64,000 nucleotides of DNA from an uncultured Saprospiraceae bacterium (GTDB lineage: Bacteria; Bacteroidota; Bacteroidia; Chitinophagales; Saprospiraceae), in contig CALMSO010000061.1 of the NCBI GenBank assembly GCA_937872385.1, positions 21,953-85,952 on the forward strand. Direction: 5' to 3'. This document shows positions 26,630 to 35,635 of the stretch, in pieces. A program made the translations under genes and the position numbers. The notes beneath the pieces were generated by a model, which did not search any database, was not told where the DNA came from, and was given only the letters and a program-made list of their open reading frames with translations. The first letter of the stretch is position 1; each line of letters begins with the position of its first letter.

Positions 26630-27481
26630 TCACCTTTTCAGTAAAAGTTGTACCTTTTCAGCAAGATGTGCATAATCAATATAACGCGTTACGAATTGAA
26701 TGATCCCTTCGCTATTAATAAAAAAGTTGATAGGAAAGCCGTCAAAAGCATAGTTTTCGTGTATCATTTTGCCGTCCGGTATAACTTCAAACAGTAGGTC
26801 ATTGCCAAAATAATTATATGGTTCGCGTAACTCATAATTTTCATTATGTTTTATGTTTATGAATTTTAATAAAGTTGCTCGGTCATCTATGGCAATTGTA
26901 ACAATATTTATATCAGGATAATTTTCCTTTATTTTATTGAGATCGGGAAATTCTCGCCGACAGTGAAGACATCCCAAAAACCAGAAATTAAGCAGAACCG
27001 GCTTGCCCCTCAAATCAGAAAGCGTAATAGGCGCACCCGCGAGCGTAGTGGCCGTGAAATCAATAGCCTCCTGCCCAATGAGTTCCTCACCATGCCGAAA
27101 GTTTTCGTGCATGGCAAGGTTTTCAGCGCTTGCAATAGATTTATTATAGGTGCGTGCTTTTTCTGTAGAATGCAAAAACAGTGTTTGCTGCCCGTTATAT
27201 TTACCGATGGTGCCTTGACGGATGCTGTCAAGCGCGATTACTTCTTCCTGTATGAGTAACAGTTTATTGCCCCAAAGAAAATGTTCGGGTATAAAGATAT
27301 GATGCGTAGTGTCGTTCGTCTTGCCATACTGCCGGATAATTGCCACTGTTTCAATATTTTGCATGCTTATTATATTTTGTAAATAAACGGCAGGCTGCGG
27401 TATGTCTGTTTTAGTAAATAAAAATTGTCCATAGATAAATGATGGTAAGCAACAAGACAATAATAACAGGAAAGTTTTCAT
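26630..27481 (-). CDS. Exported TlpA-like thioredoxin-family protein
   Basis: 283 residues with a signal peptide (MKTFLLLLSCCLPSFIYG). The N-terminal half is a Bacteroidota-specific beta-rich extension. The C-terminal half is a peroxiredoxin/TlpA-like fold: IDFTATTLAGAPITLSDLRGKPVLLNFWFLGCLHCRREFPDL, with the redox pair CLHC in place of the usual CxPC, then a second domain with VIPDGKMIHENY and FPINFFINSEG (cis-Pro). It probably handles disulfides or cytochrome c maturation in the periplasm. A substrate cannot be named. It is more AT-rich than its neighbours. Confidence 0.88.
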   Translation of the reverse strand: MKTFLLLLSCCLPSFIYGQFLFTKTDIPQPAVYLQNIISMQNIETVAIIRQYGKTNDTTHHIFIPEHFLWGNKLLLIQEEVIALDSIRQGTIGKYNGQQTLFLHSTEKARTYNKSIASAENLAMHENFRHGEELIGQEAIDFTATTLAGAPITLSDLRGKPVLLNFWFLGCLHCRREFPDLNKIKENYPDINIVTIAIDDRATLLKFINIKHNENYELREPYNYFGNDLLFEVIPDGKMIHENYAFDGFPINFFINSEGIIQFVTRYIDYAHLAEKVQLLLKR

Positions 27482-27549
27482 AATTAGTTACGTTTTTTAA
27501 AGAAAAACGTGGAAGAACATCGCAAGTTGCAGGGTCTTTGTATTTTTGG

Positions 27550-27587
27550 CAACCAACTGGTCTGATTTTTGCACCCTGACCGGTTTT
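27550..27587. repeat. Diverged copy of the ACCGGTC hairpin repeat
   Basis: Reads ACCAACTGGTCTGA, a T-rich loop, then CACCCTGACCGGTT. It matches the terminator hairpin at 26588-26629 with mismatches in one arm, and lies just before an SDR gene. Confidence 0.6.
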
Positions 27588-27599
27588 AAAGCATCTAAC

Positions 27600-28358
27600 A
27601 TGAATTTTAGCAATCAGATTGTACTCATCACTGGTGGCTCGCGGGGCATTGGCAAGGCGGCTGCAGTAGAATTTGCCAAAAGGCAGGCTACCGTTGTCAT
27701 CAATTATCGGCAAGACGAAGCGGCGGCCGAGGCCACGCTGGCGCAACTGCCTGGCACGGGGCATACTACTATCCGCGCTAATGTATGCGACCCCGAAGAA
27801 ATCCGCGAGATGATAGAAACCATCGTTGAGCGCTACGGCCGCCTCGATGTGGTGGTCAACAACGCGGGGCTGTCCATGTTTCATCCGGTAGATGAGGTGG
27901 ACTTTGAGCATTGGGCAACGAGCTGGCGTACTACGCTGGAAACCAATTTGATAGCTCCGGCCAATGTCTGTTTTTTTGCTGCCCGACAGATGATTCGGCA
28001 GGGCGGCGGCCGCATTGTGAATGTGTCGTCGCGTGGGGCTTTTCGGGGTGAGCCAACCAAGCCAGCCTATGGGGCCAGCAAGGCAGGCCTGAATGCTATG
28101 AGCCAATCTTTGGCTAAGCAATTGGCACCGTACAATATCTTTGTGGGGGTAGTAGCACCTGGTTTTGTCGAAACCGATATGGCCAAAGTAACCCTCACAG
28201 CGGCTGAGCGCGCGGCAGTGATGAACGATTGCCCGCTCAAGCGCATCGCCCAGCCTGAGGAAGTAGCTTATGCTATCGCTTTTTTAGCTTCGCCGGGGGC
28301 GGAGTTTATGACGGGCGCCATTTTGGATATAAATGGGGCTTCGTACCTGCGGTCATAG
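27600..28358 (+). CDS. SDR oxidoreductase, FabG-like
   Basis: About 252 residues from the ATG at 27600; an upstream frame from 27546 runs through the hairpin repeat and is rejected. Classical SDR motifs: TGGSRGIGKA, NNAG, VSSRGAF with YGASK (Tyr and Lys), and the tail PEEVAYAIAFLASPGAEFMTGAILDINGA, as in 3-oxoacyl-ACP reductases. It may act in fatty acid synthesis or as a general NADPH-dependent carbonyl reductase. It is not in a fab operon here, which favours the latter. The 3' end overlaps the convergent SRPBCC gene by 6 nt. Confidence 0.9.
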   Translation: MNFSNQIVLITGGSRGIGKAAAVEFAKRQATVVINYRQDEAAAEATLAQLPGTGHTTIRANVCDPEEIREMIETIVERYGRLDVVVNNAGLSMFHPVDEVDFEHWATSWRTTLETNLIAPANVCFFAARQMIRQGGGRIVNVSSRGAFRGEPTKPAYGASKAGLNAMSQSLAKQLAPYNIFVGVVAPGFVETDMAKVTLTAAERAAVMNDCPLKRIAQPEEVAYAIAFLASPGAEFMTGAILDINGASYLRS

Positions 28359-28796
28359 TGTGGTTTCGGATTCGGCCCTGATTTTCAATGCGTTATTCAT
28401 AGCTATAAAACCTTGCTCGGTAGCTGCGCCGATCATTTTTAGAATCATGCCCGATAGGATGCCGCTGAACTGTTCGCCATGAATCAATCGTACCTGCCGC
28501 TCGCCCTGTGGCTCTATGCGGAAGTAATGCTCGCCGTCGAATAGCCCCCTTACCCCAAGGCTACCGCGCCATCGGAAGGATTGTAAAGGCTCCACTTCGA
28601 GAATGACCGGCGTGAAAGTTTGCGGTTTTTGCCCTTCGAGGTGCATGGTATTGGTCAGTTTGGTGCCTACTTTGGCAATACCTTCGCTGTTGCGGATAAA
28701 AGGATTCCACTCGCTGTAGCGGCTGAAATCGGTCAGAATATTCCACACGGTGGCGGCATCGGCATTGATTAGAATTTCGGTTTGAATACTTTTCAT
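28353..28796 (-). CDS. SRPBCC-domain (polyketide cyclase/START-like) protein
   Basis: 147 residues from the Met at 28796. The fold is recognisable from KSIQTEILINADAATVWNILTDFSRYSEWNPFIR at the N-terminus, a central beta sheet with SFRWRGSLGVRGLFDGEHYFRIEP, and a long C-terminal helix ending at residue 147. This is the 'SRPBCC domain-containing protein' type, which binds small hydrophobic ligands. No enzyme activity can be assigned. It is convergent with the FabG-like gene and divergent from the AraC-type regulator. Confidence 0.88.
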   Translation of the reverse strand: MKSIQTEILINADAATVWNILTDFSRYSEWNPFIRNSEGIAKVGTKLTNTMHLEGQKPQTFTPVILEVEPLQSFRWRGSLGVRGLFDGEHYFRIEPQGERQVRLIHGEQFSGILSGMILKMIGAATEQGFIAMNNALKIRAESETTL

Positions 28797-28958
28797 AATG
28801 TTGTATTTTTTGTAATGTTGTAATGATTTACAATGCAAAGATGCAGCCAATACGCCCTAAAAGTATGGTGACTAAACGCCAATAGATTGACATTTGGTGC
28901 CAAAACGAGCTGTGGCGGAAGGGTTTTGGATAAAGATGCTAAAACAGTCTGATTTTTT

Positions 28959-29972
28959 ATGACTTTCAACGCCAGATTTATTGCCAATATCATTCACTTT
29001 GCCGCGCAGCAGGGCGTGAGCAAGCGCGCTTTGCTGGCGCTGACCGGCACAGATATGGACGGGCTGCAAGATGAGCAGTTGCGCTTCGATGCGGTGGTTT
29101 ATAATGCAGTGATGGAGCGCGCTTTAGCACTTTCGAAAGACCCTTGTTTTGGCTTGCACGCTGGGGAGTACCTATCGCTATCGGCGGCGGGCATTATTAC
29201 ACAATTGGTACAAACCAGCCGCACCGTGCACGAAGCGCTGGGCTATGTAGTTGAATTTGCCAATCTGGGTTGCTCGGCACTACCTTTCACCTTGTCAGAA
29301 CGGCCCGATGCTTGGGAGCTATCGCTTGCGCCCAATCCGCTGTGGGTAGAGCAGTCGCCTGCAAGTGTACGCCACACCATAGATGGCGTGGTGGTGTTTA
29401 CCATCCGCGAATTTCAAACCCTGACGCGGCAGCGCTACTATCCGTTGCGGCTGGATTTTAGCTATGCGCGGCCAGCACAATCCACTGAGTACGAGCGCCT
29501 TTTTCGCTGCCCGGTGTATTTCAATCAGGAAAAAAATGGTATCTATTTGGATAAAAAACAAGTGGCTGAGCCGGTAGTCACCAGTGATTATCAGCTCTTG
29601 CAAATATTGGTGCAGCACGCCGAGGCAAGGCTGGCCGCTATGCAACAAGACGCCGGTTTTTTTACCATTGTAAAACAGTCCATTCTGAACCTTGTAAAAC
29701 CACAATTTCCAACCATCGAGCAAGTAGCCGCCAATCTGAACATCAGCGTGCGCACCCTCCAACGCAAGCTCCAGGAAGAGGGCCATACCTATAAATCGGT
29801 GCTGGATGAACTGCGCCGCCAATTAGCCGCTGACTACCTGCGCAAGGAAAACCTGAGCATACAGGAAATTGCTTATCTGCTCGATTATGCTGACGCCAGT
29901 GCTTTTAGTCGCTCTTTCAAACGCTGGACGGGCAAAAGCCCCGGTGCGTACCGGCAGCAAATACGGTATTGA
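28959..29972 (+). CDS. AraC-family transcriptional regulator
   Basis: 337 residues. The N-terminal domain resembles the arabinose-binding-like domain of the OruR/ArgR group (FIANIIHFAAQQGVSKRALLALTGTD). The C-terminal ~85 residues are a double helix-turn-helix: VAANLNISVRTLQRKLQEEGHTYKSVLDELR, then SIQEIAYLLDYADASAFSRSFKRWTGKSPGAYR. It is divergent from the SRPBCC gene with 162 bp between them, so it may regulate that gene, the FabG-like gene, or both (inference). The effector is unknown. Confidence 0.92.
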   Translation: MTFNARFIANIIHFAAQQGVSKRALLALTGTDMDGLQDEQLRFDAVVYNAVMERALALSKDPCFGLHAGEYLSLSAAGIITQLVQTSRTVHEALGYVVEFANLGCSALPFTLSERPDAWELSLAPNPLWVEQSPASVRHTIDGVVVFTIREFQTLTRQRYYPLRLDFSYARPAQSTEYERLFRCPVYFNQEKNGIYLDKKQVAEPVVTSDYQLLQILVQHAEARLAAMQQDAGFFTIVKQSILNLVKPQFPTIEQVAANLNISVRTLQRKLQEEGHTYKSVLDELRRQLAADYLRKENLSIQEIAYLLDYADASAFSRSFKRWTGKSPGAYRQQIRY

Positions 29973-30106
29973 AGAAATAAATGAAACAAGGTAAAAGTCT
30001 GATTATCAGAATATAATATTTTATGCCATTTCCAAGTGTAAATAGCGAACGGCGAACAGCGAATTACACACACATCCTATTTGATGGAAACCAATATTAT
30101 TATACC

Positions 30107-30114
30107 TATCTTTG
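30107..30114 (+). promoter_or_regulatory. Putative -7 promoter element of the DUF2214-like gene
   Basis: TATCTTTG, an exact TAnnTTTG match 22 nt before the start codon. Confidence 0.5.
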
Positions 30115-30136
30115 AAAGCTCAAAATAAACCTTTGT

Positions 30137-30583
30137 ATGGTTCAGGAAATACTTTTTCGTTATCTGCATTTTATTAGCCTTTTCATCATGATTAGTGCTG
30201 TGGTGAGCGAGCATTTATTGCTGAAAAAGCAACTGACACGGCGCGAAATTCTGCGCTTGTCCATTATAGACGCGGTGTATGGCGTGTCGGCACTGGTGGT
30301 AGTCGGTGTTGGGCTGACGCTGTGGTTTGGGGTGGGTAAGCCAGCAGAATTCTATTCTAAAAACTGGATTTTTCACCTCAAGGTGGGCTTGTTTATTGTG
30401 GTGGCCATTTTGTCTATTTATCCGACTATTTTTTTTCTGCGGCACCGCAAGGGCAGTGATATGAATGAATTGGTGGACGTGCCCGCCCGGCTCGTGTGGC
30501 TGTTGCGGCTGGAGCTGCTGCTATTATTGTTTATACCACTTTGCGCCACTTTGATGGCCAAAGGCGTGGGCTATTTTGGATAA
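30137..30583 (+). CDS. DUF2214-like integral membrane protein
   Basis: 148 residues with four predicted membrane helices: around FISLFIMISAVVSEHLLL, VSALVVVGVGLTLWFG, VGLFIVVAILSIYPTIFFL and LLRLELLLLLFIPLCATLMA. The pattern, including the early SEH and the GKPAEFYSKNWIFHLKVG loop, matches the family DUF2214. Function is unknown. It has its own -7 box and no clear operon partner. Confidence 0.82.
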   Translation: MVQEILFRYLHFISLFIMISAVVSEHLLLKKQLTRREILRLSIIDAVYGVSALVVVGVGLTLWFGVGKPAEFYSKNWIFHLKVGLFIVVAILSIYPTIFFLRHRKGSDMNELVDVPARLVWLLRLELLLLLFIPLCATLMAKGVGYFG

Positions 30584-30664
30584 CCGAGCGTATTGCTTAT
30601 TACCGTTGGGTGTTTATTATTAGGCAAATTGCTGAAAATCAGGTTTTTAAAACAATTATTTAAC

Positions 30665-30672
30665 TATATTTG
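30665..30672 (+). promoter_or_regulatory. Putative -7 promoter element of the Uma2 gene
   Basis: TATATTTG, an exact TAnnTTTG match. A T-rich stretch lies about 20 nt upstream. Confidence 0.45.
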
Positions 30673-30729
30673 CTTCGGAATAGATATTTTTACAAAATGG
30701 ATTGTTATGTATAAAAAAGTCTTTTTGCT

Positions 30730-31284
30730 ATGACGGTACAACTCAAAAAGCGGCTGGTTTCGGTAGCGGATTATCATAAAATGGCGGAGATAGGCATACT
30801 GCCGGAGCGCGGCGTAGAATTAATCAATGGTGAAATCATAGAAATGAGTCCAATTGGTAGCAAGCATGCTAAAATAGTTAACAAACTGAACCAAATATTA
30901 AATGTCAGCCTTGGACAAAGCGTTATTATCAGCGTTCAGAATCCAATCATAGCCAATGATTTCTCCGAGCCGGAGCCAGACATCACCGTGCTGAAACGGC
31001 GGGAGGATTTTTATGAAAATGAGCATCCGCATGGCAAGGACGCGCTATTGGTGATTGAGGTGAGCGACAGCTCGGTGGCTTATGACCGCAAGTTTAAATT
31101 GCCGCTTTATGCTGAGAGCGGCGTACCCGAATGCTGGCTTATTGATGTAGAAAAACAGGAAATCTATACCCATTGGCAGCCGGCAGGCCAAGCTTATAAA
31201 TTCAGTGAATTAGTGCAGCGCGGCGAGCTGGCCAAAACCCGCTACTTCGAGCTGGAGTTAGACACGGCACAGCTATTTCGATGA
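30730..31284 (+). CDS. Uma2-family (DUF820) putative endonuclease
   Basis: 184 residues. PD-(D/E)XK-like fold motifs typical of Uma2: GVELINGEIIEMSPIGSKHA, then EPEPDITVL and LLVIEVSDSSVAYDRKFKLPLYAESGVPECWLID, where Asp, Glu and Lys make the nuclease core. This family is abundant in Cyanobacteria and some Bacteroidota, and its biological role is unclear. It stands alone, convergent with the serine hydrolase gene 14 bp away. Confidence 0.9.
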   Translation: MTVQLKKRLVSVADYHKMAEIGILPERGVELINGEIIEMSPIGSKHAKIVNKLNQILNVSLGQSVIISVQNPIIANDFSEPEPDITVLKRREDFYENEHPHGKDALLVIEVSDSSVAYDRKFKLPLYAESGVPECWLIDVEKQEIYTHWQPAGQAYKFSELVQRGELAKTRYFELELDTAQLFR

Positions 31285-31298
31285 TATAACTGCCCGCT

Positions 31299-32540
31299 TT
31301 ATCGCGCAGCCAATGCCCGTTGCACCAATCCGTCCATGGCTTCACGTTTGATCCAACGCGCGACGATAACCAACTCGTTGTCGGGATCCACATACACCAT
31401 ATTGGTACCATTGCCCAGATGGAAAAATGAGGTCTCCGGGGCGCTCGGCAGTTCTTTTTTATCGGTATTCAAAAACCAGTTCATAAAACCGTAGCTCGTA
31501 TTAGCGGGCGTGGGGGTACGCGCCATTTGCACCCATTTCTCCGACAGGAGTTGCTGTTCTTTCCATTTGCCCTGGCGCAAGGTAAGGTAGCCAAACCGTG
31601 CCATATCATACGCATTGATGAACATGCCACCGCCCCAGTGCCCACCGCCACCTACGGCCTGCATCGGCACGCCATCTATAATGACCCAGGAATTGTCGTA
31701 GCCTAACCAGCGCCAAGTCGGCGAAGCACCGATGGGATCCATGATATATTCTTTCAGTACTTGTGGTAGCGGTTTGCGCCAGACGTTGAGCGCAGCCAGC
31801 GCCAGCACATTCACGCGCACGTCGTTGTATTCGTACTCCGAGCCGGGTTCTTTCAGCTCGCGGTTGAGCCATTTCGAGGGGTCACGGTCGGGGCGGTCGG
31901 CCCAGTCGGGTTTGCCCCACAGCGTGCCCTCCCAGTTGCTCGTTTGGCGCAGCAGATGATCCCAAGTTATCTTGCGGTTGTGCTCGGTAGCGAATAAATC
32001 CATGGTTTGTGGCTCGCCAATGCGGGCCGCGCGATGCAACCCGGAGGTAGGCTCCATCGTGACGATGGGCGCCATGGAGAGGTGCACCGGTTCGTTGATG
32101 TTTTGAATCAACCCTTGGTCAAAAGCAATTCCTACAGTAGTGGAAAGCAAACTCTTGGTGACGCTGAAAGTCATGTCCACACGTTGCGGATCACCCCACT
32201 GGGCAACGATGTAGCCTTTATAAACAATCAATCCAGCCGGAGCGCCGCGCTCTTTGAAAGGCCCCAGCCCGTCGCCAAAGGGTTCGCGCCCAAAGCTCTG
32301 ATAATGCGCAATTTCCAGATTGCGGGGCACCGGATTGTCATTGGCTTCGGCAAATTGTACCGCTTCTTGTATTTTGGTGGCGTTCAGGCCCAAGTCAGTT
32401 GGCTGGCGGGTCTCCCAGCGCTGCCCAGGGTCAGGATAATAAATAGCGCCTGTTTTTTGGGCCCAAAGCGTAGAATTTGACACCAAAGCAGGCAGCAATA
32501 GCCAAAATATATTGAAAACCTTTTGCTGGAGTGATCGCAT
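31299..32540 (-). CDS. Exported serine hydrolase, beta-lactamase/class C penicillin-binding fold
   Basis: About 413 residues from the Met at 32540, which gives a signal peptide (FWLLLPALVSNSTLWAQ). Active-site motifs of the class C beta-lactamase/esterase family: SVTK (SxxK), a tyrosine motif in YEYND, and HLGNG near the C-terminus in place of KTG. Such proteins are esterases, D-amino acid peptidases or transpeptidase relatives more often than antibiotic-degrading enzymes, and nothing here indicates resistance. It is transcribed divergently from pdxH with 357 bp between. Confidence 0.87.
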   Translation of the reverse strand: MRSLQQKVFNIFWLLLPALVSNSTLWAQKTGAIYYPDPGQRWETRQPTDLGLNATKIQEAVQFAEANDNPVPRNLEIAHYQSFGREPFGDGLGPFKERGAPAGLIVYKGYIVAQWGDPQRVDMTFSVTKSLLSTTVGIAFDQGLIQNINEPVHLSMAPIVTMEPTSGLHRAARIGEPQTMDLFATEHNRKITWDHLLRQTSNWEGTLWGKPDWADRPDRDPSKWLNRELKEPGSEYEYNDVRVNVLALAALNVWRKPLPQVLKEYIMDPIGASPTWRWLGYDNSWVIIDGVPMQAVGGGGHWGGGMFINAYDMARFGYLTLRQGKWKEQQLLSEKWVQMARTPTPANTSYGFMNWFLNTDKKELPSAPETSFFHLGNGTNMVYVDPDNELVIVARWIKREAMDGLVQRALAAR

Positions 32541-32897
32541 GACAAATGTGTTATTTGCTGATTGGACAGCAGGCGCGGCGCGTATTTTCCCTGCGATGTT
32601 TATAGTTTTGCTAAACAACTGACTTGAAGTTGGTTATTGGGCGTTTTATCCTGTCACAAAGTTTTATTTTTTTTAAAACAATTGCTCCGGCATTTTTATT
32701 TTTTTTGTTATAACTAACTTTTTACAACGAACATGTAGGCGCAGAGCCACCTATGTTCCCCCCTTATGCAGATTATAGTGTTGTTTCATAGTGTTTGTTT
32801 TCCCCCTGTCCCGGTTTGGTTTTAACTGGGCAGGGTTTTTCTTTTTTACACAAAACCTTGGCGAAAAATCGTTGTTTTGCAATAAAACTACGGTTAA
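32541..32897. other. Intergenic region between the serine hydrolase gene and pdxH
   Basis: AT-rich, with one imperfect hairpin GAACATGTAGG / CCTATGTTC at 32730-32758. No PLP-linked riboswitch or clear promoter box is recognised. Confidence 0.45.
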
Positions 32898-33548
32898 ATG
32901 ATGCAATTGGAAATAGAGCATTTGCGGCAAGATTATCGCCAAGCCAGCCTCGATGTGTCAGATGTGGACGCCAATCCTTTCCGCCAGTTTGGCAAATGGT
33001 TTCAGGAAGCCATGCAAGCGGAATTGCCTGAGCCTAATGCCATGACTTTGGCCACGGCTACTACTGCGGGCAGACCCTCGGCACGGATTGTGCTTTTGAA
33101 AGGTTTTGACGAGGCAGGTTTCGTGTTTTTTACCAATTATGAAAGCCGAAAAGGGCAAGAAATGCTGGAAAACCCTCAGGCCGCGCTGGTTTTTTTCTGG
33201 CAAGGGTTAGAGCGGCAGGTGCGTATTGAAGGGCGGATTGCCAAAGTACCATTAGAGGAATCCACGGCTTATTTCCAAAGCCGACCCAAAGGTAGCCAGA
33301 TTGGTGCCTGGGCATCGCCGCAGAGCAAGCGCATCGGCAGCCGCGCCGAATTAGAAGCGAATGTGCAAACCTTGCAGGCAAAATATGCCGCCCAAGATGT
33401 ATTGCCCCGGCCGGAGCAATGGGGAGGCTACGTGGTGCAGCCTGAGTTGATAGAATTTTGGCAAGGACGCCCCAGCCGCCTGCACGATCGCATTCAGTAC
33501 GTCCGGCAGGCGGATGGAACTTGGCAAATAGAGCGCCTCGCGCCCTGA
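32898..33548 (+). CDS. pdxH: Pyridoxamine 5'-phosphate oxidase
   Basis: 216 residues, the standard PdxH length. It oxidises pyridoxamine or pyridoxine 5'-phosphate to pyridoxal 5'-phosphate with FMN. Motifs: [49 protein letters not shown], then [30 protein letters not shown] and the C-terminal signature [14 protein letters not shown], with IERLAP at the end. A cytosolic enzyme supplying the cofactor of aminotransferases. A second Met at residue 2 is an equal start. Confidence 0.96.
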   Translation: MMQLEIEHLRQDYRQASLDVSDVDANPFRQFGKWFQEAMQAELPEPNAMTLATATTAGRPSARIVLLKGFDEAGFVFFTNYESRKGQEMLENPQAALVFFWQGLERQVRIEGRIAKVPLEESTAYFQSRPKGSQIGAWASPQSKRIGSRAELEANVQTLQAKYAAQDVLPRPEQWGGYVVQPELIEFWQGRPSRLHDRIQYVRQADGTWQIERLAP

Positions 33549-33558
33549 GCGCAGTTTT

Positions 33559-33975
33559 TTAGCAATAGCGGTCGAATGCCATTTGCAAATTGGCAGCAAT
33601 GATTTCCGCTGAGCGCCCCTCGATGTGGTGTCTTTCTAAAAAATGCACCAATTTACCATCTTTAAACAGGGCAATAGCCGGTGACGATGGCGGGTAGGGC
33701 AGCAAATATTCGCGCGCTTTGGCAGTGGCTTCCTGATCTACGCCAGCAAAGACCGTCACCAATTTTTCCGGTTTTTTTTCATTGTCGAGCGCCAGCTTTG
33801 CTCCCGGGCGGGCATTGGCCGCTGCACAACCGCATACCGAATTGACTACCATCAGCACAGTGCCCGAAGGCTGCTCCAGCACTTCCGAGACTTTATCCGG
33901 CGTTTGGAGTTCCTCGAAGCCAAATTGTGTTAGCTCTTTCGCCATCGGCGCAGTCAAATTTGGAGGATACATCAT
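33559..33975 (-). CDS. Bacilliredoxin (BrxA/BrxB, YphP/YqiW family)
   Basis: 138 residues from the Met at 33975. The hallmark redox motif CGC is in NSVCGCAAANARPG. In Firmicutes these proteins remove bacillithiol from oxidised protein thiols. Many Bacteroidota also carry them. The start was chosen because the conserved region begins at MYPPNLTAPM; the frame is open much further upstream but overlaps the divergent photolyase gene. It is convergent with pdxH (10 bp gap). Confidence 0.92.
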   Translation of the reverse strand: MMYPPNLTAPMAKELTQFGFEELQTPDKVSEVLEQPSGTVLMVVNSVCGCAAANARPGAKLALDNEKKPEKLVTVFAGVDQEATAKAREYLLPYPPSSPAIALFKDGKLVHFLERHHIEGRSAEIIAANLQMAFDRYC

Positions 33976-34111
33976 AACAAATGTATTGTTTTTGATCTGA
34001 AACAAGTTTTTTAGAATAAATCTTAATACAATTTTACTCCGGCAATAGTTCACATGCAGTAGTGCGCTTTCTACTTTGCCAACAATCTTTTCCAACGGCT
34101 GTTTCGCTATA

Positions 34112-35635
34112 ATGATAGAACGACCAGTAATACAACTCGTATGGTTGAAGCGCGACCTGCGCCTGCACGACCATACCCCCCTGAGCGAAGCGGCCCGCAC
34201 GGGGCTGCCCACGCTTGTCTGCTACTGGTTTGAACCGAGTTTGCTACAAAGCCCGGAATCGGATGTGCGCCACTGGCGTTTTGTATATGAATCATTGGAG
34301 GATATGCGGCTCAAGCTGTCGGCGTATCATATTCCGCTGTATGTATGGCAGGGCGAGGTGCTGCCAGCGCTGGAGTTGTTGCAGCAACATTTTACCATTC
34401 GCTATCTGTGGTCGCATCAAGAAACGGGTGTCAAAATTACGTTTGATCGGGATGTAGCGGTGCAGCATTTTTGTAAAAAAAAGGGTATTGAATGGCGGGA
34501 ATCGGCGCAGGACGGCATCGTGCGGGGTGCCAAAAACCGGATCGGCTGGCAGGAGCATTTCACCAAAACCCTTCGGGAGCCACTGCGGGAAGTGCCGCTC
34601 GCGCAAATCAAGGGCTGGCCACTGCCAGCGTCATTGCAGCAAGCGCTACGTGGGCCAGAACTACCCGCAGCTTTTCGCCAACGGCATCCAAATTTTCAGC
34701 CGGGCGGCGAGTCTGTGGGGCGGCGCTATATGCAAAGTTTTTTCGCCGAGCGGGCGCAGGACTACAGCCGCCATTTGAGCAAACCTTTGCTGAGCCGACG
34801 TAGTTGCAGCCGCTTGTCACCTTATTTTGCTTGGGGTTGCCTGAGCGTGCGCGAGGTTTATCAAACGGCAGAAACGCAGCGGGCAAACCCAGATCAAGCT
34901 TTTTCGATGCGCAATTTTCAGTCGCGGCTGTGGTGGCGCAGCCATTATATGCAAAAATTAGAATCGCTGTGGCAATTAGAGTTCGAGCCGATAAATCCGG
35001 GATTGCAAGTATTAGATCGCACAACAGATGAGCGCTTCGAGGCCTGGGCCACCGGGCGCACCGGCTTCCCGATGGTGGATGCGAGCATGCGTTGTCTGGA
35101 GGCTACCGGCTGGCTCAATTTCCGAATGCGGGCCATGCTGGCGACTTTCGTGACCTTCACTTTGTGGCAAGACTGGCGGCCAGCGGCGCAGCACCTGGCA
35201 CGCTTGTTCCTCGACTACGAACCCGGCATTCACTTTGCGCAATGGCAAATGCAGGCGGGCCTCACAGGCTACCACCCAATGCGTATTTTCAATCCGATTG
35301 TACAATCGCAACGACACGATACCGATGGTGCCTTCGTGCGGCAATGGGTACCTGAATTGCAAGCCATACCCGCTCCACAGATTTATACGCCCTGGCAGAT
35401 GACGCGCATGGAACAGTCCTTTTATAACTGCCGAATCGGGGAAGACTACCCCTTACCAATAGTGGATTATGAAGCCGCTACCCGCGCCGCCAAAGCGCGA
35501 TACTGGGAGTTTCGGCAACTGCCAACAGTACAGGCGGAGCTGCCACGAGTATGGGAGCGCCTTTGTATTCCAACGGATGTGGCCAAATATCGGGCGCATC
35601 AGCCCTCCGATGCATTCATTGAGCCGGAAGACTGA
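34112..35635 (+). CDS. Cryptochrome/deoxyribodipyrimidine photolyase family protein
   Basis: 507 residues from the Met at 34112. The N-terminal antenna domain starts VIQLVWLKRDLRLHDHTPLSEA. The FAD-binding domain carries SCSRLSPYFAWGCLSVREVY, SRLWWRSHYMQKLE, TGFPMVDASMRCLEATGWLNFRMRAMLATF and DYEPGIHFAQWQMQAG. The WWRSHYMQKLE segment replaces the usual W-R-E-F-Y of class I photolyases, which places it in a Bacteroidota-rich subgroup also annotated as cryptochrome. It may repair pyrimidine dimers with light or act as a photosensor; sequence alone does not decide. The last 37 nt overlap the convergent gene below. Confidence 0.92.
   Translation: MIERPVIQLVWLKRDLRLHDHTPLSEAARTGLPTLVCYWFEPSLLQSPESDVRHWRFVYESLEDMRLKLSAYHIPLYVWQGEVLPALELLQQHFTIRYLWSHQETGVKITFDRDVAVQHFCKKKGIEWRESAQDGIVRGAKNRIGWQEHFTKTLREPLREVPLAQIKGWPLPASLQQALRGPELPAAFRQRHPNFQPGGESVGRRYMQSFFAERAQDYSRHLSKPLLSRRSCSRLSPYFAWGCLSVREVYQTAETQRANPDQAFSMRNFQSRLWWRSHYMQKLESLWQLEFEPINPGLQVLDRTTDERFEAWATGRTGFPMVDASMRCLEATGWLNFRMRAMLATFVTFTLWQDWRPAAQHLARLFLDYEPGIHFAQWQMQAGLTGYHPMRIFNPIVQSQRHDTDGAFVRQWVPELQAIPAPQIYTPWQMTRMEQSFYNCRIGEDYPLPIVDYEAATRAAKARYWEFRQLPTVQAELPRVWERLCIPTDVAKYRAHQPSDAFIEPED

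Noticed and set aside
27546..27599. N-terminal extension of the FabG-like protein.
   Set aside because: It would translate through the ACCGGTC hairpin repeat. The SDR family start matches the ATG at 27600.
32730..32758. Hairpin upstream of pdxH considered as a riboswitch or operator.
   Set aside because: A single imperfect stem with no recognisable aptamer features or terminator. Not supportable.
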